Of a DNA stretch of 28,507 bases, positions 1 through 9,640 are shown one piece after another; position 1 is the first letter of the stretch, and the number at the start of each line of letters is the position of its first letter. The stretch lies in contig JBKPOW010000091.1 in the NCBI GenBank assembly GCA_046733275.1, positions 1 through 28,507 of the forward strand. The letters are read 5' to 3'. The DNA comes from VRUE01 sp046733275. Lineage in GTDB: Bacteria > Actinomycetota > Thermoleophilia > Solirubrobacterales > 70-9. A program made the translations under genes and the position numbers. The notes below the pieces were generated by a model. The model was not told the origin of the DNA, did no database searches, and saw only the letters and a list, made by a program, of their open reading frames with translations.

Positions 1-2
1 AT

Positions 3-3000
3 ATGTCGGTCTTCCCAGGGGTAAAGAAACTTCCCTTGACCGCGTTCCCTGGCGGCAAAGGGTCGGCCGATGTCTCCGGCCAGCTGCTGCCAGTTGCTTC
101 TCTTAGCCTCCAGGTATTTGGGGGCGCGGTGGATCCCTCTAACGGAGATTTCTATCTCACGGGGTTCTCTCACGATGAGGAAGACATAGATGTCATTCAG
201 CTCGACTCGAGCGGCGCGCAAGTTTCGATCATCAAGCTGCCGGACAAAGGGGAGTTGAATGCCGGAGCAATCGGTAGAGGCATCGCGGTGGATGGCACCT
301 CGGGAAGGTTGTATGTGGCCGACATTGAAGGCGATCAAAATCCCGAAGGCCGAATCTACGGCCCCGGAATCCCGGTGAGCCCTCCCACCGCGGCGATCGA
401 CCCAGCGTCTTCGGTCACTTTCGAAGGCGCCCACTTCTCCGGCACGGTCAACTCCGGCGGAACCGGCGAAGCGCAGAACACCACCTACCGCTTCGAATGC
501 GCTCCGCAGTGCCCGGGGCTGGAAGGCGACCGCTCGATCCCAAGCGACGGCCTCGATCACGCGGTCTCTGACGACGCCGAGGGCCTGCAGGACGGAACCC
601 TGTACGAAGTCACGCTGATCGCCAAGAACCTCGCCGGCGAAGTCAAAGACACGGTTAGCTTCGAAACCGAAGCCAAACCGCCTGTCACGGCCCCGGAGTT
701 GACGATCGATCCGGTCAGCGCGATCACCGCGACGAGCGCCCATCTCAGCGGCGCCGTCGACCCCGGCGGCGCCGATGAGCTCCAGGAGACCACCTACCGC
801 TTCGAATACAGCTCAGACGGTGTCATCTGGCAGCTGCTGCCGATACAGGGCCCGATCACCGGGGAAGGCCCCCAACCGGTCTCGGCTGACCTGGAAGGCC
901 TCAAACCCAACACGAGCTACTCGGTCCGCCTGCGCGCCGAGAACCTGGGCGGGGAGGTCTTCTCCGCAATGCCGAATCCGAGCTTCACCACGGCGCTCTC
1001 CCCACCGGCGGTCGAGGCGACCGCGGCGACCGAGGTCCGCACCGGCTCCGCGCAGCTGAACGCCCGCGTCAACCCGAACAACTCGCCAACGACCTACTAC
1101 TTCCAGTGGGGCCAGGGCGATTGCGCCTCTAACCCCTGCGCCTCGGCGCCGGCCACTCAAGACGGAGACGCCGGGGCAGGCGGTACCTATGTCTTCGTCC
1201 ACGCCCCGCTCTCCGGCCTAGCCCCCGCCACCACCTACAGCTACCGGGTGCTCGGCGAAGGCCCCGGTGGCGACTCGACCTCTGCCTCGCGGAGCTTCAC
1301 CACCGCCGCGGTCCCTGGCCCGTGCCTGAACGAAGCCCTGCGAATCGGCGCCTCGGCTGCCCTGCCGGACTGTCGCGCCTATGAGATGGTCTCGCCGCCG
1401 CGAAAGAACGGTGGCGACATCTCCACTTTTCCAAGACGCACCCGCAGCGCCACCGACGGCAACGCGGTCAGCTACCTCTCGCCCTCCGGCTTCGCCGATG
1501 CGATCGGCAACAACGCCAAAGGCGCCGAATACGTCAGCCGGCGCACCGCGGACGGCTGGGGCGTGCACGGCATCACCCCCCAGCACGAAGCCCCGTTCTT
1601 CCCCTCGATCTTCGCCGAGAGCCAGTACGTCGGCCCCTTCTCGCCCGACCTCTCCAAGGCGCTGTTCAGGAGCCTCACCCCGATACCGGGTGTGACCACA
1701 CCAGAGGTCGCCGGTGTCGCGAACATCTACCTCGGCAGCGACCTCGGCGACGGTCAGCCGACAATGCAGCTGCTGAGCGACTCGGTCAACCAGCTGGGGA
1801 TAGACGTCACCCAACCTGAAAACAGCTACAAGCCCCACATCCAGGTCGCCGACGCCTCGGCCGATCTCTCTCACGTACTCTTCGAGTCGACCGACAACCT
1901 CACCGCCGACGCGACGGGCTCGGGGGGGAAGGCCTATGAGTGGGCCGACGGCAGCCTGCGGCTTGCGGGGATTCTCCCCGACAGCGCCTGCGCCACCCCG
2001 CCCTGTCCCGCGCCGGCCTCGGCGGCGGGAATGGGTGGCGGGGCCCTGAACCTCAACGGCTTCGGCGGCGGCACCAATGTCGAACTTCAGCATGCGATGT
2101 CGGAGTCGGGGGAGAGGATCTTCTTCACCGCGGGAGCCTTGGTGCTGTCGAATGGCGCCGAAGGGTTGCCCGGAGCGGGCGATCGTCTGGCTGGCAGCCT
2201 CTACCTGCGCGAAGGCGGCGTCAGCACGGTTCAGATAGACGCCAGCGAGCGGAGCACCCCGGGGCCGAAAACTGGACTCTCGCTCTTTCAGATGGCTACT
2301 CCCGATGGGAGCAAAGCCTTCTTCCTCTCGACCAAGGCGCTGGTGGACGACGACGAAGACGGGGCGGAGAGGGATCTGTATGAGTACGACGTCGACGCTC
2401 CGGACGGCTCACACCTGCGACTTCTCACCCCGGACGGGGTAGTCGATACGCCACTGTTCATCGTCGGCAGCGTGATCGGCGTCAGCGAAAACGGTGAGTA
2501 TGTCTATGCGCTAGGGGGAGCGAACGAAAAAGGCTTCTATCTCCTGCGCGACGGGGAAGCCCGGCAGGTTGCCGTCAAGGACCCCGAACTCTCTTGGGGC
2601 GAGCAGAGCACGTTCGCGTTCAACTGGGCGCGGGTGTCGCCCGACGGCAAGCGGGTCCTGATTGGCTCGATGAGTGACCAGGGCTTGGGCTATGACAATC
2701 ACAGCCCGAAATGCGTTTTCTCGAGTCGAAGTGGCACGTCAGGCCAGTGCATCGAGCTATTCATCTACGACGCGAACAGCGACGAATTGGTGTGCGCGTC
2801 CTGCAACCCCTCCGGCGCGCCCCCCCGCGAAGACGCCTCCTTCTACAAAACCTTCATGGCGACCGGCGACTCCTCGATGCAGTCGCTGCCCCAGCCCTTC
2901 ACCTCTGACGGGAAAAGGCTCTTCTTCGACAGCACCGACCCGCTGGTCAAAGCCGACACCGACGGGAAGCTCGACGTCTATGAGTACGACACCGAAAGCG

Positions 3001-3419
3001 GCAAGCTGGCGCTGATCTCGAGCGGACAGTGCAACTGCGACTCCTACTTCGGCGCGGCGAGCCCGAGTGGCGACGATGTCTTCATCACCACCCGCGAGCA
3101 GCTGGTGCGGGCTGACGTCGACAACCTCTATGACCTCTATGACGTGCGGGTGGGGGGCGGGATCGCCTCCCAGAACGCGGTGGCGGCGGCCGAATGCGAA
3201 GGCGACGCCTGCCAGGCGCCGCCGCTGGCGCCGAACGACCCGACCCCCTCGAGCTCGGGCTACGCCGGGCCGGCGAACCCGCGAACGGCCCGCAAGCCGC
3301 GCAAAGGCAAGGCGCGCTGCGCGAAGGCGCGTGGGCAGCAGGCGAAGCGAGCGAAGCGCAAATGCAGGGCGAGACAGGCGAAACGAGCGCAGAGGCGCTC
3401 CAGGGAGGCGGGACGATGA
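3..3419 (+). CDS. Giant secreted Fn3-like and beta-propeller protein, 5' end outside window
   Basis: The reading frame is open to the left edge and shows no signal peptide or ribosome site, so the true start lies upstream. Residues about 50-120 look like an NHL/propeller stretch. About 130-435 hold three Fn3-like modules, each with a TYRFEY- or TYYFQW-like strand and a Y-x-V-x-L/Y-R-A/V-x-x-E strand. After a CRAYEMVSP segment, the C-terminal half (about 450-1070) repeats a TolB/PD40-like blade motif, roughly S/T-x-D/S-G-x-x-x-x-F/V-x-S/T, near residues 549, 619, 701, 766, 829, 880, 968 and 1021, often followed by a D-L-Y-E-Y-D strand. It ends in a tail of about 45 residues rich in Lys, Arg and Ala with two Cys. 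Proteins of this build are frequent in Solirubrobacterales. The function is unknown; an extracellular binding or scaffold role is inferred. Its stop overlaps the next start (ATGA). Confidence 0.85.
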   Translation: MSVFPGVKKLPLTAFPGGKGSADVSGQLLPVASLSLQVFGGAVDPSNGDFYLTGFSHDEEDIDVIQLDSSGAQVSIIKLPDKGELNAGAIGRGIAVDGTSGRLYVADIEGDQNPEGRIYGPGIPVSPPTAAIDPASSVTFEGAHFSGTVNSGGTGEAQNTTYRFECAPQCPGLEGDRSIPSDGLDHAVSDDAEGLQDGTLYEVTLIAKNLAGEVKDTVSFETEAKPPVTAPELTIDPVSAITATSAHLSGAVDPGGADELQETTYRFEYSSDGVIWQLLPIQGPITGEGPQPVSADLEGLKPNTSYSVRLRAENLGGEVFSAMPNPSFTTALSPPAVEATAATEVRTGSAQLNARVNPNNSPTTYYFQWGQGDCASNPCASAPATQDGDAGAGGTYVFVHAPLSGLAPATTYSYRVLGEGPGGDSTSASRSFTTAAVPGPCLNEALRIGASAALPDCRAYEMVSPPRKNGGDISTFPRRTRSATDGNAVSYLSPSGFADAIGNNAKGAEYVSRRTADGWGVHGITPQHEAPFFPSIFAESQYVGPFSPDLSKALFRSLTPIPGVTTPEVAGVANIYLGSDLGDGQPTMQLLSDSVNQLGIDVTQPENSYKPHIQVADASADLSHVLFESTDNLTADATGSGGKAYEWADGSLRLAGILPDSACATPPCPAPASAAGMGGGALNLNGFGGGTNVELQHAMSESGERIFFTAGALVLSNGAEGLPGAGDRLAGSLYLREGGVSTVQIDASERSTPGPKTGLSLFQMATPDGSKAFFLSTKALVDDDEDGAERDLYEYDVDAPDGSHLRLLTPDGVVDTPLFIVGSVIGVSENGEYVYALGGANEKGFYLLRDGEARQVAVKDPELSWGEQSTFAFNWARVSPDGKRVLIGSMSDQGLGYDNHSPKCVFSSRSGTSGQCIELFIYDANSDELVCASCNPSGAPPREDASFYKTFMATGDSSMQSLPQPFTSDGKRLFFDSTDPLVKADTDGKLDVYEYDTESGKLALISSGQCNCDSYFGAASPSGDDVFITTREQLVRADVDNLYDLYDVRVGGGIASQNAVAAAECEGDACQAPPLAPNDPTPSSSGYAGPANPRTARKPRKGKARCAKARGQQAKRAKRKCRARQAKRAQRRSREAGR

Positions 3420-6331
3420 GGTTCTTCGCGATCAAGCAGGCAGGCTTTGCGGCGGTGCTCGTGTTCATCGCACTGATGGCGCCGAATCTGGCCTCTGCTG
3501 CGGATTACGGAATCGAGTCCTTCGACACGAGGATCGACGCCAGTGCCGGCGGAGGTTCCTTCTCGCAGGCCGCCGGGCACCCCTACGCGATCACCAACCA
3601 CATCGAATGGAGCAATCACCCCGACCCCGACGTCGATGGGGTGGTGAGGCCCAACGCCGACCCGATGAACGCGCTGGTCCAGCTGCCGCCGGGCTTCGTC
3701 GGCAATCCGACCGCGGCGCCGACCTGCACGGCGGCTGAGCTGATCGGGGATCCGGAAATCCTCAAACCTACGGATTGCCCGGTCAACGCGCAGGTGGGGG
3801 TGTCGACGCTGGAGTTCAACTTCTCGCCACTGCTTCCCCCCGCTGGCACCTTCCCGCTGTTCAACATGACCCCGCCGAGCGGCTTGGCGGCGCGCTTCGG
3901 AATGAAGGTCGCCGGCACCCTGATCTACTTCGACGCGGGCGTACGCGACGACGGCAGCTATGGCCTCCAGGTCGGCAGCCGCAAGATCCCCGAGGCGCTG
4001 CGGCTGATCTCCAGCGACGTGACCTTCTGGGGGGTGCCGGCCGATCCCTCCCACGACCGCGAACGCTGTGATGCCGCCGCCTCCGGCTTCGACCAGGCGG
4101 CCGGCTGCGGCCCGCTGGAACCCGCGAACGGCCGCGGCGAATTCCCCAGCGACGTCCCACCAACCGCCTTCCTGCGACTCCCCACCTCCTGCGCCGAACC
4201 CGGCGTCGGCCTTGAATGGACCCTCGACACCGACTCCTGGCAGAACCCGGGCGTCTTCTCCCACGCGAGCTTCCTCACCCACGAAGCTCCCTTCTGGGAT
4301 GAAGGGGGCGCCCCGGGCCCAGAACAGGGCCCCGAGGACTGCGACCTCGTGCCCTTCTCGCCGACGATCGCGACCACTCCCTCCCAACACAGCGCCGGCA
4401 GCCCGACCGGGTTGCACGTGCAGGTCAATGTCTCTAACGAAGGCATCCTCAACCCCGACGGAATCGGCCAGTCGGACCTGAAGAAAGCCGTGGTCACCCT
4501 GCCGGAGGGGATGACGATCAACCCCTCCCAGGCGGAGGGCCTGAACGTCTGCGCCAAGGCCCAGTACCAACAGGAGCGCCTCGCGATGGCCCCCGGCGAA
4601 GGCTGCCCGGCCGACTCGAAGATCGGCGCCGTGGTCGTCCACACCCCATTGCTGGGAGACGAGCTGGACGGAGCCGTCTACGTCGCCCAGTCTGACGATC
4701 CCCAGACCTCCAAAAGGAGAGCCGAGAACCCCTTCGACTCCCTCCTGGCCATCTACATCGTCATCCGCGACCCCGAACGCGGCATCTACATCAAGATCCC
4801 GGGAAGAGTCGACCCCGACCCGAGGACCGGCCAGATCGTCACCACCTTCGACGACCTGCCCCAGCTGCCCTTCGAGAGCTTCGACTTCCGCTTCCGCGAG
4901 GGGCCGAGGGCGCCGCTCTCGACCCCGACGAGCTGCGGCGCCTTCCAGACCAAGGCCCTCTTCTACCCCTGGGCGCGGCCGAATGAGCCGATCACCACGA
5001 CCAGCTCCTTTGTGGTCGACTCCGGCGTCGGCGGCGGCCCCTGCCCGGCGGCCGGAGTCCCCCCCTTCCACCCGGGCTTCAGCGCGGGGGCCCTGAACAA
5101 CAACGCCGGCTCCTACAGCCCCTTCGTCATGCGCCTGACCCGCTCTGACGGCGAACAGGACATGACCAAGTTCTCCTCGATCCTGCCCCCGGGAGTCAGC
5201 GCCAAGATCGCCGGCGTCTCCAAATGCCCCGAGGAGACGATCGCCCAGGTCGCCCAAAAGAGCGGCATCGAAGAGCGCCAGAGCCCATCTTGCCCGGCCA
5301 ACTCTGAGATCGGCCACATCGTCGCCGGCGCGGGAGTCGGCTCGGTCCTCACCTACGTGCCCGGCAAGGTCTACCTCGCCGGCCCCTACCACGGCGCCCC
5401 TCTGAGCGCCCTGGTCATCACCCCCGCCGTCGCCGGTCCCTTCGACGTCGGCAACGTCATCACCAGAGAGGCGCTGACCCTCGATCCGAAGACCGCCGAA
5501 GTCCACGTCGACGGCGATCGCTCAGACCCGATCCCCCACATCCTCAAGGGGATCCCGCTGAGCGTCCGCGACATCCGCGTCTACGTCGACCGTCCCAGCT
5601 TCACGATCAACCCGACCTCTTGTGACCCATCGCAGGTCAAGGCGACCCTGTTCGGGTCCTTCCTTGACGTGATCAGCCCAGCCGATGACGTCCCGGTCGG
5701 GCTCGCCTCGCGCTTCCAGGCGGCCAACTGCGCGGCGCTCGGCTTCAAGCCGAGGCTCTCACTGCTCCTGAAGGGCGGCGCCAGGCGCGGGGCCTTCCCG
5801 GCGCTGAGGGCAGAGGTGCGGCCCCGGGCAGGCGACGCGAACCTAAAGAAAGCCGTAGTCACCCTGCCGCGCTCCGCCTTCCTCGAACAGGGCCACATCG
5901 GCACGATCTGCACCCGCGTTCAGTTCGCCGCCAAGGCCTGTCCCGAGCGCTCGATCTACGGCCACGTCAAAGCCTGGACCCCGCTGCTCGACGAGCCGCT
6001 CGAGGGACCGGTCTACCTCAGGTCTTCAAACCACAAGCTGCCAGACCTGGTGCTCTCCCTGCACGGCGTCGTCGACATCGAGGCGGTCGGAAGGATCGAC
6101 TCCATCCACGGCGCCATCCGCTCCTCCTTTGAAGCGATCCCCGACGCCCCGGTCACCAAAGTGCTCTTGACGATGCAGGGCGGTAAGAAGGGCCTGATCG
6201 TCAACAGCCGCAACCTCTGCGGCAAGACGCCGAAGGCAAACGCGGAGTTCAGCGGCCAAAACGGCAAGCCCCACGACTTCAGGCCCGCCGTCAAGAGCAC
6301 TTGCCGCAAGGCAAAGCAGGCAAAGCACTAA
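3416..6331 (+). CDS. Secreted 971-aa repeat protein of unknown function
   Basis: The start chosen is the ATG that overlaps the preceding stop (ATGA), with GGGAGGCGGG just upstream. It opens a classical signal peptide (MRFFAIKQAG, a hydrophobic stretch, then ASA-AD), whereas the open frame extending further upstream looks like shadow sequence. The mature protein contains about four copies of a cysteine-containing module near residues 75-130, 355-425, 582-650 and 808-880. Each has an L-P-x-G/S strand, a cysteine, a C-P-x-x-S/A-x-I/V-G-type motif and a G-x-V-Y-L/V-A strand; the second and fourth copies share the exact string LKKAVVTLP. It ends in a short basic tail (KSTCRKAKQAKH), echoing the larger basic tail of its upstream neighbour. 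The architecture is that of an extracellular beta-rich protein. No catalytic motif is recognised, and the biological role is not known. Confidence 0.88.
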   Translation: MRFFAIKQAGFAAVLVFIALMAPNLASAADYGIESFDTRIDASAGGGSFSQAAGHPYAITNHIEWSNHPDPDVDGVVRPNADPMNALVQLPPGFVGNPTAAPTCTAAELIGDPEILKPTDCPVNAQVGVSTLEFNFSPLLPPAGTFPLFNMTPPSGLAARFGMKVAGTLIYFDAGVRDDGSYGLQVGSRKIPEALRLISSDVTFWGVPADPSHDRERCDAAASGFDQAAGCGPLEPANGRGEFPSDVPPTAFLRLPTSCAEPGVGLEWTLDTDSWQNPGVFSHASFLTHEAPFWDEGGAPGPEQGPEDCDLVPFSPTIATTPSQHSAGSPTGLHVQVNVSNEGILNPDGIGQSDLKKAVVTLPEGMTINPSQAEGLNVCAKAQYQQERLAMAPGEGCPADSKIGAVVVHTPLLGDELDGAVYVAQSDDPQTSKRRAENPFDSLLAIYIVIRDPERGIYIKIPGRVDPDPRTGQIVTTFDDLPQLPFESFDFRFREGPRAPLSTPTSCGAFQTKALFYPWARPNEPITTTSSFVVDSGVGGGPCPAAGVPPFHPGFSAGALNNNAGSYSPFVMRLTRSDGEQDMTKFSSILPPGVSAKIAGVSKCPEETIAQVAQKSGIEERQSPSCPANSEIGHIVAGAGVGSVLTYVPGKVYLAGPYHGAPLSALVITPAVAGPFDVGNVITREALTLDPKTAEVHVDGDRSDPIPHILKGIPLSVRDIRVYVDRPSFTINPTSCDPSQVKATLFGSFLDVISPADDVPVGLASRFQAANCAALGFKPRLSLLLKGGARRGAFPALRAEVRPRAGDANLKKAVVTLPRSAFLEQGHIGTICTRVQFAAKACPERSIYGHVKAWTPLLDEPLEGPVYLRSSNHKLPDLVLSLHGVVDIEAVGRIDSIHGAIRSSFEAIPDAPVTKVLLTMQGGKKGLIVNSRNLCGKTPKANAEFSGQNGKPHDFRPAVKSTCRKAKQAKH

Positions 6332-6352
6332 CCCAAAACAGGGAGGGAATAG

Positions 6353-7060
6353 ATGTTCTCGTTACTGCGAAACCGCTTCGGAGTCCCAGGGGTGATCTCG
6401 GTGATCGCCCTGGTCTTCGCGATGCTCGGCGGGGCTTATGCGGCAAATGACAACGGCTCCGGCAATGCGACCGCTTCGGCAAAAGCCAAAAAAGGGCCGA
6501 GGGGACCCAGGGGACCCAGAGGCCCGGAGGGTCCGCAGGGTCCGGCGGGGCCCGCTGGCCCGGCAGGATCGGCAGGACTGAGGGGGCCCGAGGGACCCGA
6601 AGGCGCCCAGGGAGCGGTCGGTCCCAAAGGGGCCACCGGCAACGCCGGGCCCAAAGGGGACACCGGGGCGACGGGGCCTGAAGGCTCGCCTTGGACTGCC
6701 GGCGGGACGCTGCCGAGTGGGAAGACCGAGACGGGGAGCTGGTTGGTCTCACGCGAGAATGAAGCAGGCGGAGGCGCCTACACGGCGCTCTCCTTCCCAC
6801 TGCCGCTTCCCGCGCCATTGTCGCAAGAAGAAAAAGTCCACGTGCTCGCCGTCGGAGAAGGCGGTACGGCGGATTGTCCTGGCACGTACGCGGCGCCCAA
6901 AGCCGCGCCTGGGAACGCTTGCCTCTACACCAACGTAAGCAATCTGCTCAATTCGCTTGGCGCCGCGAAAAGCAACGTCGGGGGGCTCTTACTCGCCGCT
7001 CAGTTCGAAGAAGGCCCCGAAGCCGTGGCCTTCGGCAACTTCGCCGTGACCGCGCCGTAG
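6353..7060 (+). CDS. Collagen-like surface protein
   Basis: This 235-aa protein starts with a short cytoplasmic piece and a membrane/signal segment (about residues 11-31, ending GGAYAAND). A linker follows, then 22 uninterrupted Gly-X-Y triplets (about residues 48-113) with many GPR, GPE, GPA and GPK units, and a C-terminal globular domain of about 120 residues with two cysteines. The triplet run predicts a trimeric collagen-type helix projecting from the cell surface; bacterial collagen-like proteins usually act in adhesion or as stalks. The start is supported by AGGGAGGGA about 5 bases upstream. It lies 21 bases after the previous stop, so the three secreted genes probably form one transcript, which ends at the terminator about 35 bases downstream. 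Confidence 0.9.
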   Translation: MFSLLRNRFGVPGVISVIALVFAMLGGAYAANDNGSGNATASAKAKKGPRGPRGPRGPEGPQGPAGPAGPAGSAGLRGPEGPEGAQGAVGPKGATGNAGPKGDTGATGPEGSPWTAGGTLPSGKTETGSWLVSRENEAGGGAYTALSFPLPLPAPLSQEEKVHVLAVGEGGTADCPGTYAAPKAAPGNACLYTNVSNLLNSLGAAKSNVGGLLLAAQFEEGPEAVAFGNFAVTAP

Positions 7061-7095
7061 CGCTCAGATTCGGCTGCGCTTCGGTTGTGAGGTGA

Positions 7096-7130
7096 GAACG
7101 GCCCGGCAATTGCCGGGCCGTTCGCGTTTT
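7096..7130 (+). terminator. Terminator of the secreted-protein operon
   Basis: A perfect 28-bp palindrome (14-bp arms, left arm GAACGGCCCGGCAA) at 7096-7123 is followed by GCGTTTT. It lies 35 bases after the collagen-like gene, and no plus-strand gene follows until the tRNA at 8720. The strong GC stem plus short T run fits a rho-independent terminator. Confidence 0.75.
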
Positions 7131-7461
7131 GCGGGGGAGTGAAGGGGAGGTATCGCCAGAAGAACCGTGCCGCAAACATGCCGCATGTCTGCCGGCGTCT
7201 CGCTGCGCGGGCTGTCAAGTCTGAACCCCTGCGCATCCATAGTAGGTTCCGACCGCGATGAAAGTGACTGACCGGTCAACGGGGCCACTCGGGCCCGGCG
7301 GCAAGTAAGCAGCCTCGAGTGGTTGCAGGGAAACAGTTATCGGTGTCCTCGCTTTGACCTCCTCGACGCCAACTGCTGAGGAGTGGCTCGCCACCGGGCC
7401 GCTCGAACGGCTCGGTGGGAACGTGGCGGTGCGCTCCTCCGCGCTCAGCGAGGTCGGCTCA
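7131..7461. other. Gene-free spacer between terminator and tRNA
   Basis: I see no convincing coding sequence in these 331 bases. The notable structure is a hairpin at 7391-7418: 11-bp arms with one G-T pair, loop CTCGAA. It lies 44 bases beyond the 3' end of the minus-strand tRNA copy at 7462 and could help end that transcript, although no T run follows it on that strand. A 10-bp palindrome TGACCGGTCA sits at 7269-7278 with no gene nearby to regulate. Confidence 0.5.
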
Positions 7462-8598
<1,137 letters not shown>

Positions 8599-8604
8599 CG
8601 ACGC

Positions 8605-8610
8605 ATTATA
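8605..8610 (-). promoter_or_regulatory. -10 box for leaderless fic transcript
   Basis: A perfect TATAAT on the minus strand, preceded by TG, ends six bases before the ATG at 8598. The spacing puts the transcription start at or next to the A of the ATG. No clear -35 is seen. The local AT-rich stretch contrasts with the surrounding GC-rich DNA. Confidence 0.6.
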
Positions 8611-8641
8611 CATATAAGCGTCTAATCGCACATACAGCTAA

Positions 8642-8664
8642 CGCCCCGAAACAGGATTTCGAAC
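8642..8664 (-). pseudogene. Decayed tRNA 3' end (T arm plus acceptor)
   Basis: On the minus strand this reads GTTCGAA-ATCCTGT-TTCGGGGCG, which matches the T loop, T-stem strand and 3' acceptor of the tRNA at 7462-7485 apart from two single-base insertions. It lies just upstream of fic, in the same orientation as the other tRNA-Arg pieces. It suggests an older or nested integration: the fic module alone is bracketed by two copies of the tRNA 3' end. Confidence 0.6.
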
Positions 8665-8719
8665 AAGGTCGGAGCGTCATGGGATCGAAAACGCGTGACG
8701 CGCGATAATCGGCTCATCC

Positions 8720-8793
8720 GCCCCGGTAGCTCAGCCGGATAGAGCGCCGCTCTCCTAAAGCGGAGGCCGCTGGTTCGAATCCAGCCCGGGGCG
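8720..8793 (+). tRNA. tRNA-Arg(CCT), intact
   Basis: The cloverleaf is complete: acceptor GCCCCGG (8720-8726) pairs perfectly with CCGGGGC (8786-8792), discriminator G8793, no encoded CCA. The D arm is GCTC/GAGC, the anticodon stem CCGCT/AGCGG with loop CTCCTAA, anticodon CCT at 8754-8756, and the T arm GCTGG TTCGAAT CCAGC. It reads the AGG arginine codon. A GATAAT 10 bases upstream (8704-8709) may be its -10 box. It lies inside the island that splits another tRNA-Arg(CCT), on the opposite strand, and differs in sequence from that split copy, so it is not a simple duplicate. It could supply the decoding function lost by the insertion. Confidence 0.95.
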
Positions 8794-8877
8794 CTTTGCC
8801 TTCGCGTTGTCTCGGCGCCTCCCCAAAGTTGACCCTTGACGAGCGCCTCGATAACGAGCGAGTATTAGAAGCGCCTT

Positions 8878-9381
8878 ATGCCGGATGATCCAGTCAATCC
8901 CCAAGGTGCCCCTGGTCCTGCCAACCCAGGAGGCTCGGATAGCAACACGACCAAAATCACGGTCGGCGTAATTGCTGGCATCGCGGCCCTCGCCATTGCC
9001 ATCCTCCTTGCGAGCAACGGAACTGACTCTGACGATTCCTGCACGCTGTCCGTAGCAGCCGTGGGCGCGATTGCGCTTGCCGCCAATCACGGCAAGTCGG
9101 CCAATGCTGTCATCGAGAGTGCGGCCTTCGCGCCAATATGTAGCTCACTCGTCAAGACGGTGATCAACGAACCGGAAGAACAGGTTGAAGCCGAAATTGA
9201 GGGCCCTAGCGGCGAATCTGTTGACTTTGAAGGCACCGGTGAAGAACTTTTATCGCCTGCCCCCTCGTCGCCACCGAGCACCGTTCCGAACTTCCAGCGC
9301 ATCCTTGATTGCGTTCGTTCCTACGAACTGGAAGTCTTGGTCGACCTCTGTGTAGACGAAGCGATCGAACCAACCGTTTAA
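8878..9381 (+). CDS. Small predicted membrane protein of unknown function
   Basis: A 167-aa reading frame in the island. A Pro/Gly/Asn-rich N-terminus (about 25 residues) leads into one hydrophobic segment (about residues 27-45, TVGVIAGIAALAIAILLAS). An Ala-rich stretch with a few Cys follows, then an acidic, Pro/Ser-rich region and a final segment with Cys residues (RILDCVRSY, LVDLCVDEA). The topology is probably a short cytoplasmic N-terminus and an external C-terminal domain. Third codon positions are visibly less GC-rich than in the neighbouring chromosomal genes, which fits an acquired gene. No ribosome site stands out; TATTAG ending 9 bases before the ATG could be a -10 for a nearly leaderless transcript. 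No family is recognised, so the coding call rests on length, composition and the membrane segment. Confidence 0.6.
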   Translation: MPDDPVNPQGAPGPANPGGSDSNTTKITVGVIAGIAALAIAILLASNGTDSDDSCTLSVAAVGAIALAANHGKSANAVIESAAFAPICSSLVKTVINEPEEQVEAEIEGPSGESVDFEGTGEELLSPAPSSPPSTVPNFQRILDCVRSYELEVLVDLCVDEAIEPTV

Positions 9382-9454
9382 CCCTCTCGGATTCTTGACA
9401 TGCAGCGTGCGCTGACCCCGGACAGCGCATCCTCGTCTGCCAGCGCTCCATCTC

Positions 9455-9484
9455 TTTAGGCAGCGAAGCGTCTCGCTGCCTAAA
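9455..9484. repeat. 12-bp perfect hairpin downstream of the small membrane gene
   Basis: Arms TTTAGGCAGCGA (9455-9466) and TCGCTGCCTAAA (9473-9484) enclose the loop AGCGTC. It lies 74 bases after the membrane-protein gene and about 100 bases before the right tRNA fragment. The A/T-ended arms could serve as a two-way terminator, but there is no clean T run, so a terminator role is only possible. Confidence 0.55.
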
Positions 9485-9581
9485 TCGACTTAAAACGCGC
9501 CTAATCGAGCCGAATCCTTGGCCGTCGGCAACGGGCCGTAATTCGCTTTGCAACGCCGAAAATCTGGACTGGGCAGGGTCG

Positions 9582-9621
<40 letters not shown>

Positions 9622-9640
9622 CAGCTTGGGAATCGTAGAG

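Noticed and set aside
3260..5506. Long minus-strand open frame (748 codons) opposite the repeat protein
   Set aside because: Its translation is Gly/Asp/Val/Arg-rich shadow sequence without motifs; the plus-strand gene has a signal peptide, repeats and a ribosome site. Long antisense frames are expected in such GC-rich DNA.
7269..7278. TGACCGGTCA palindrome as a repressor operator
   Set aside because: No promoter or regulated gene start lies within 200 bases; short palindromes are common by chance.
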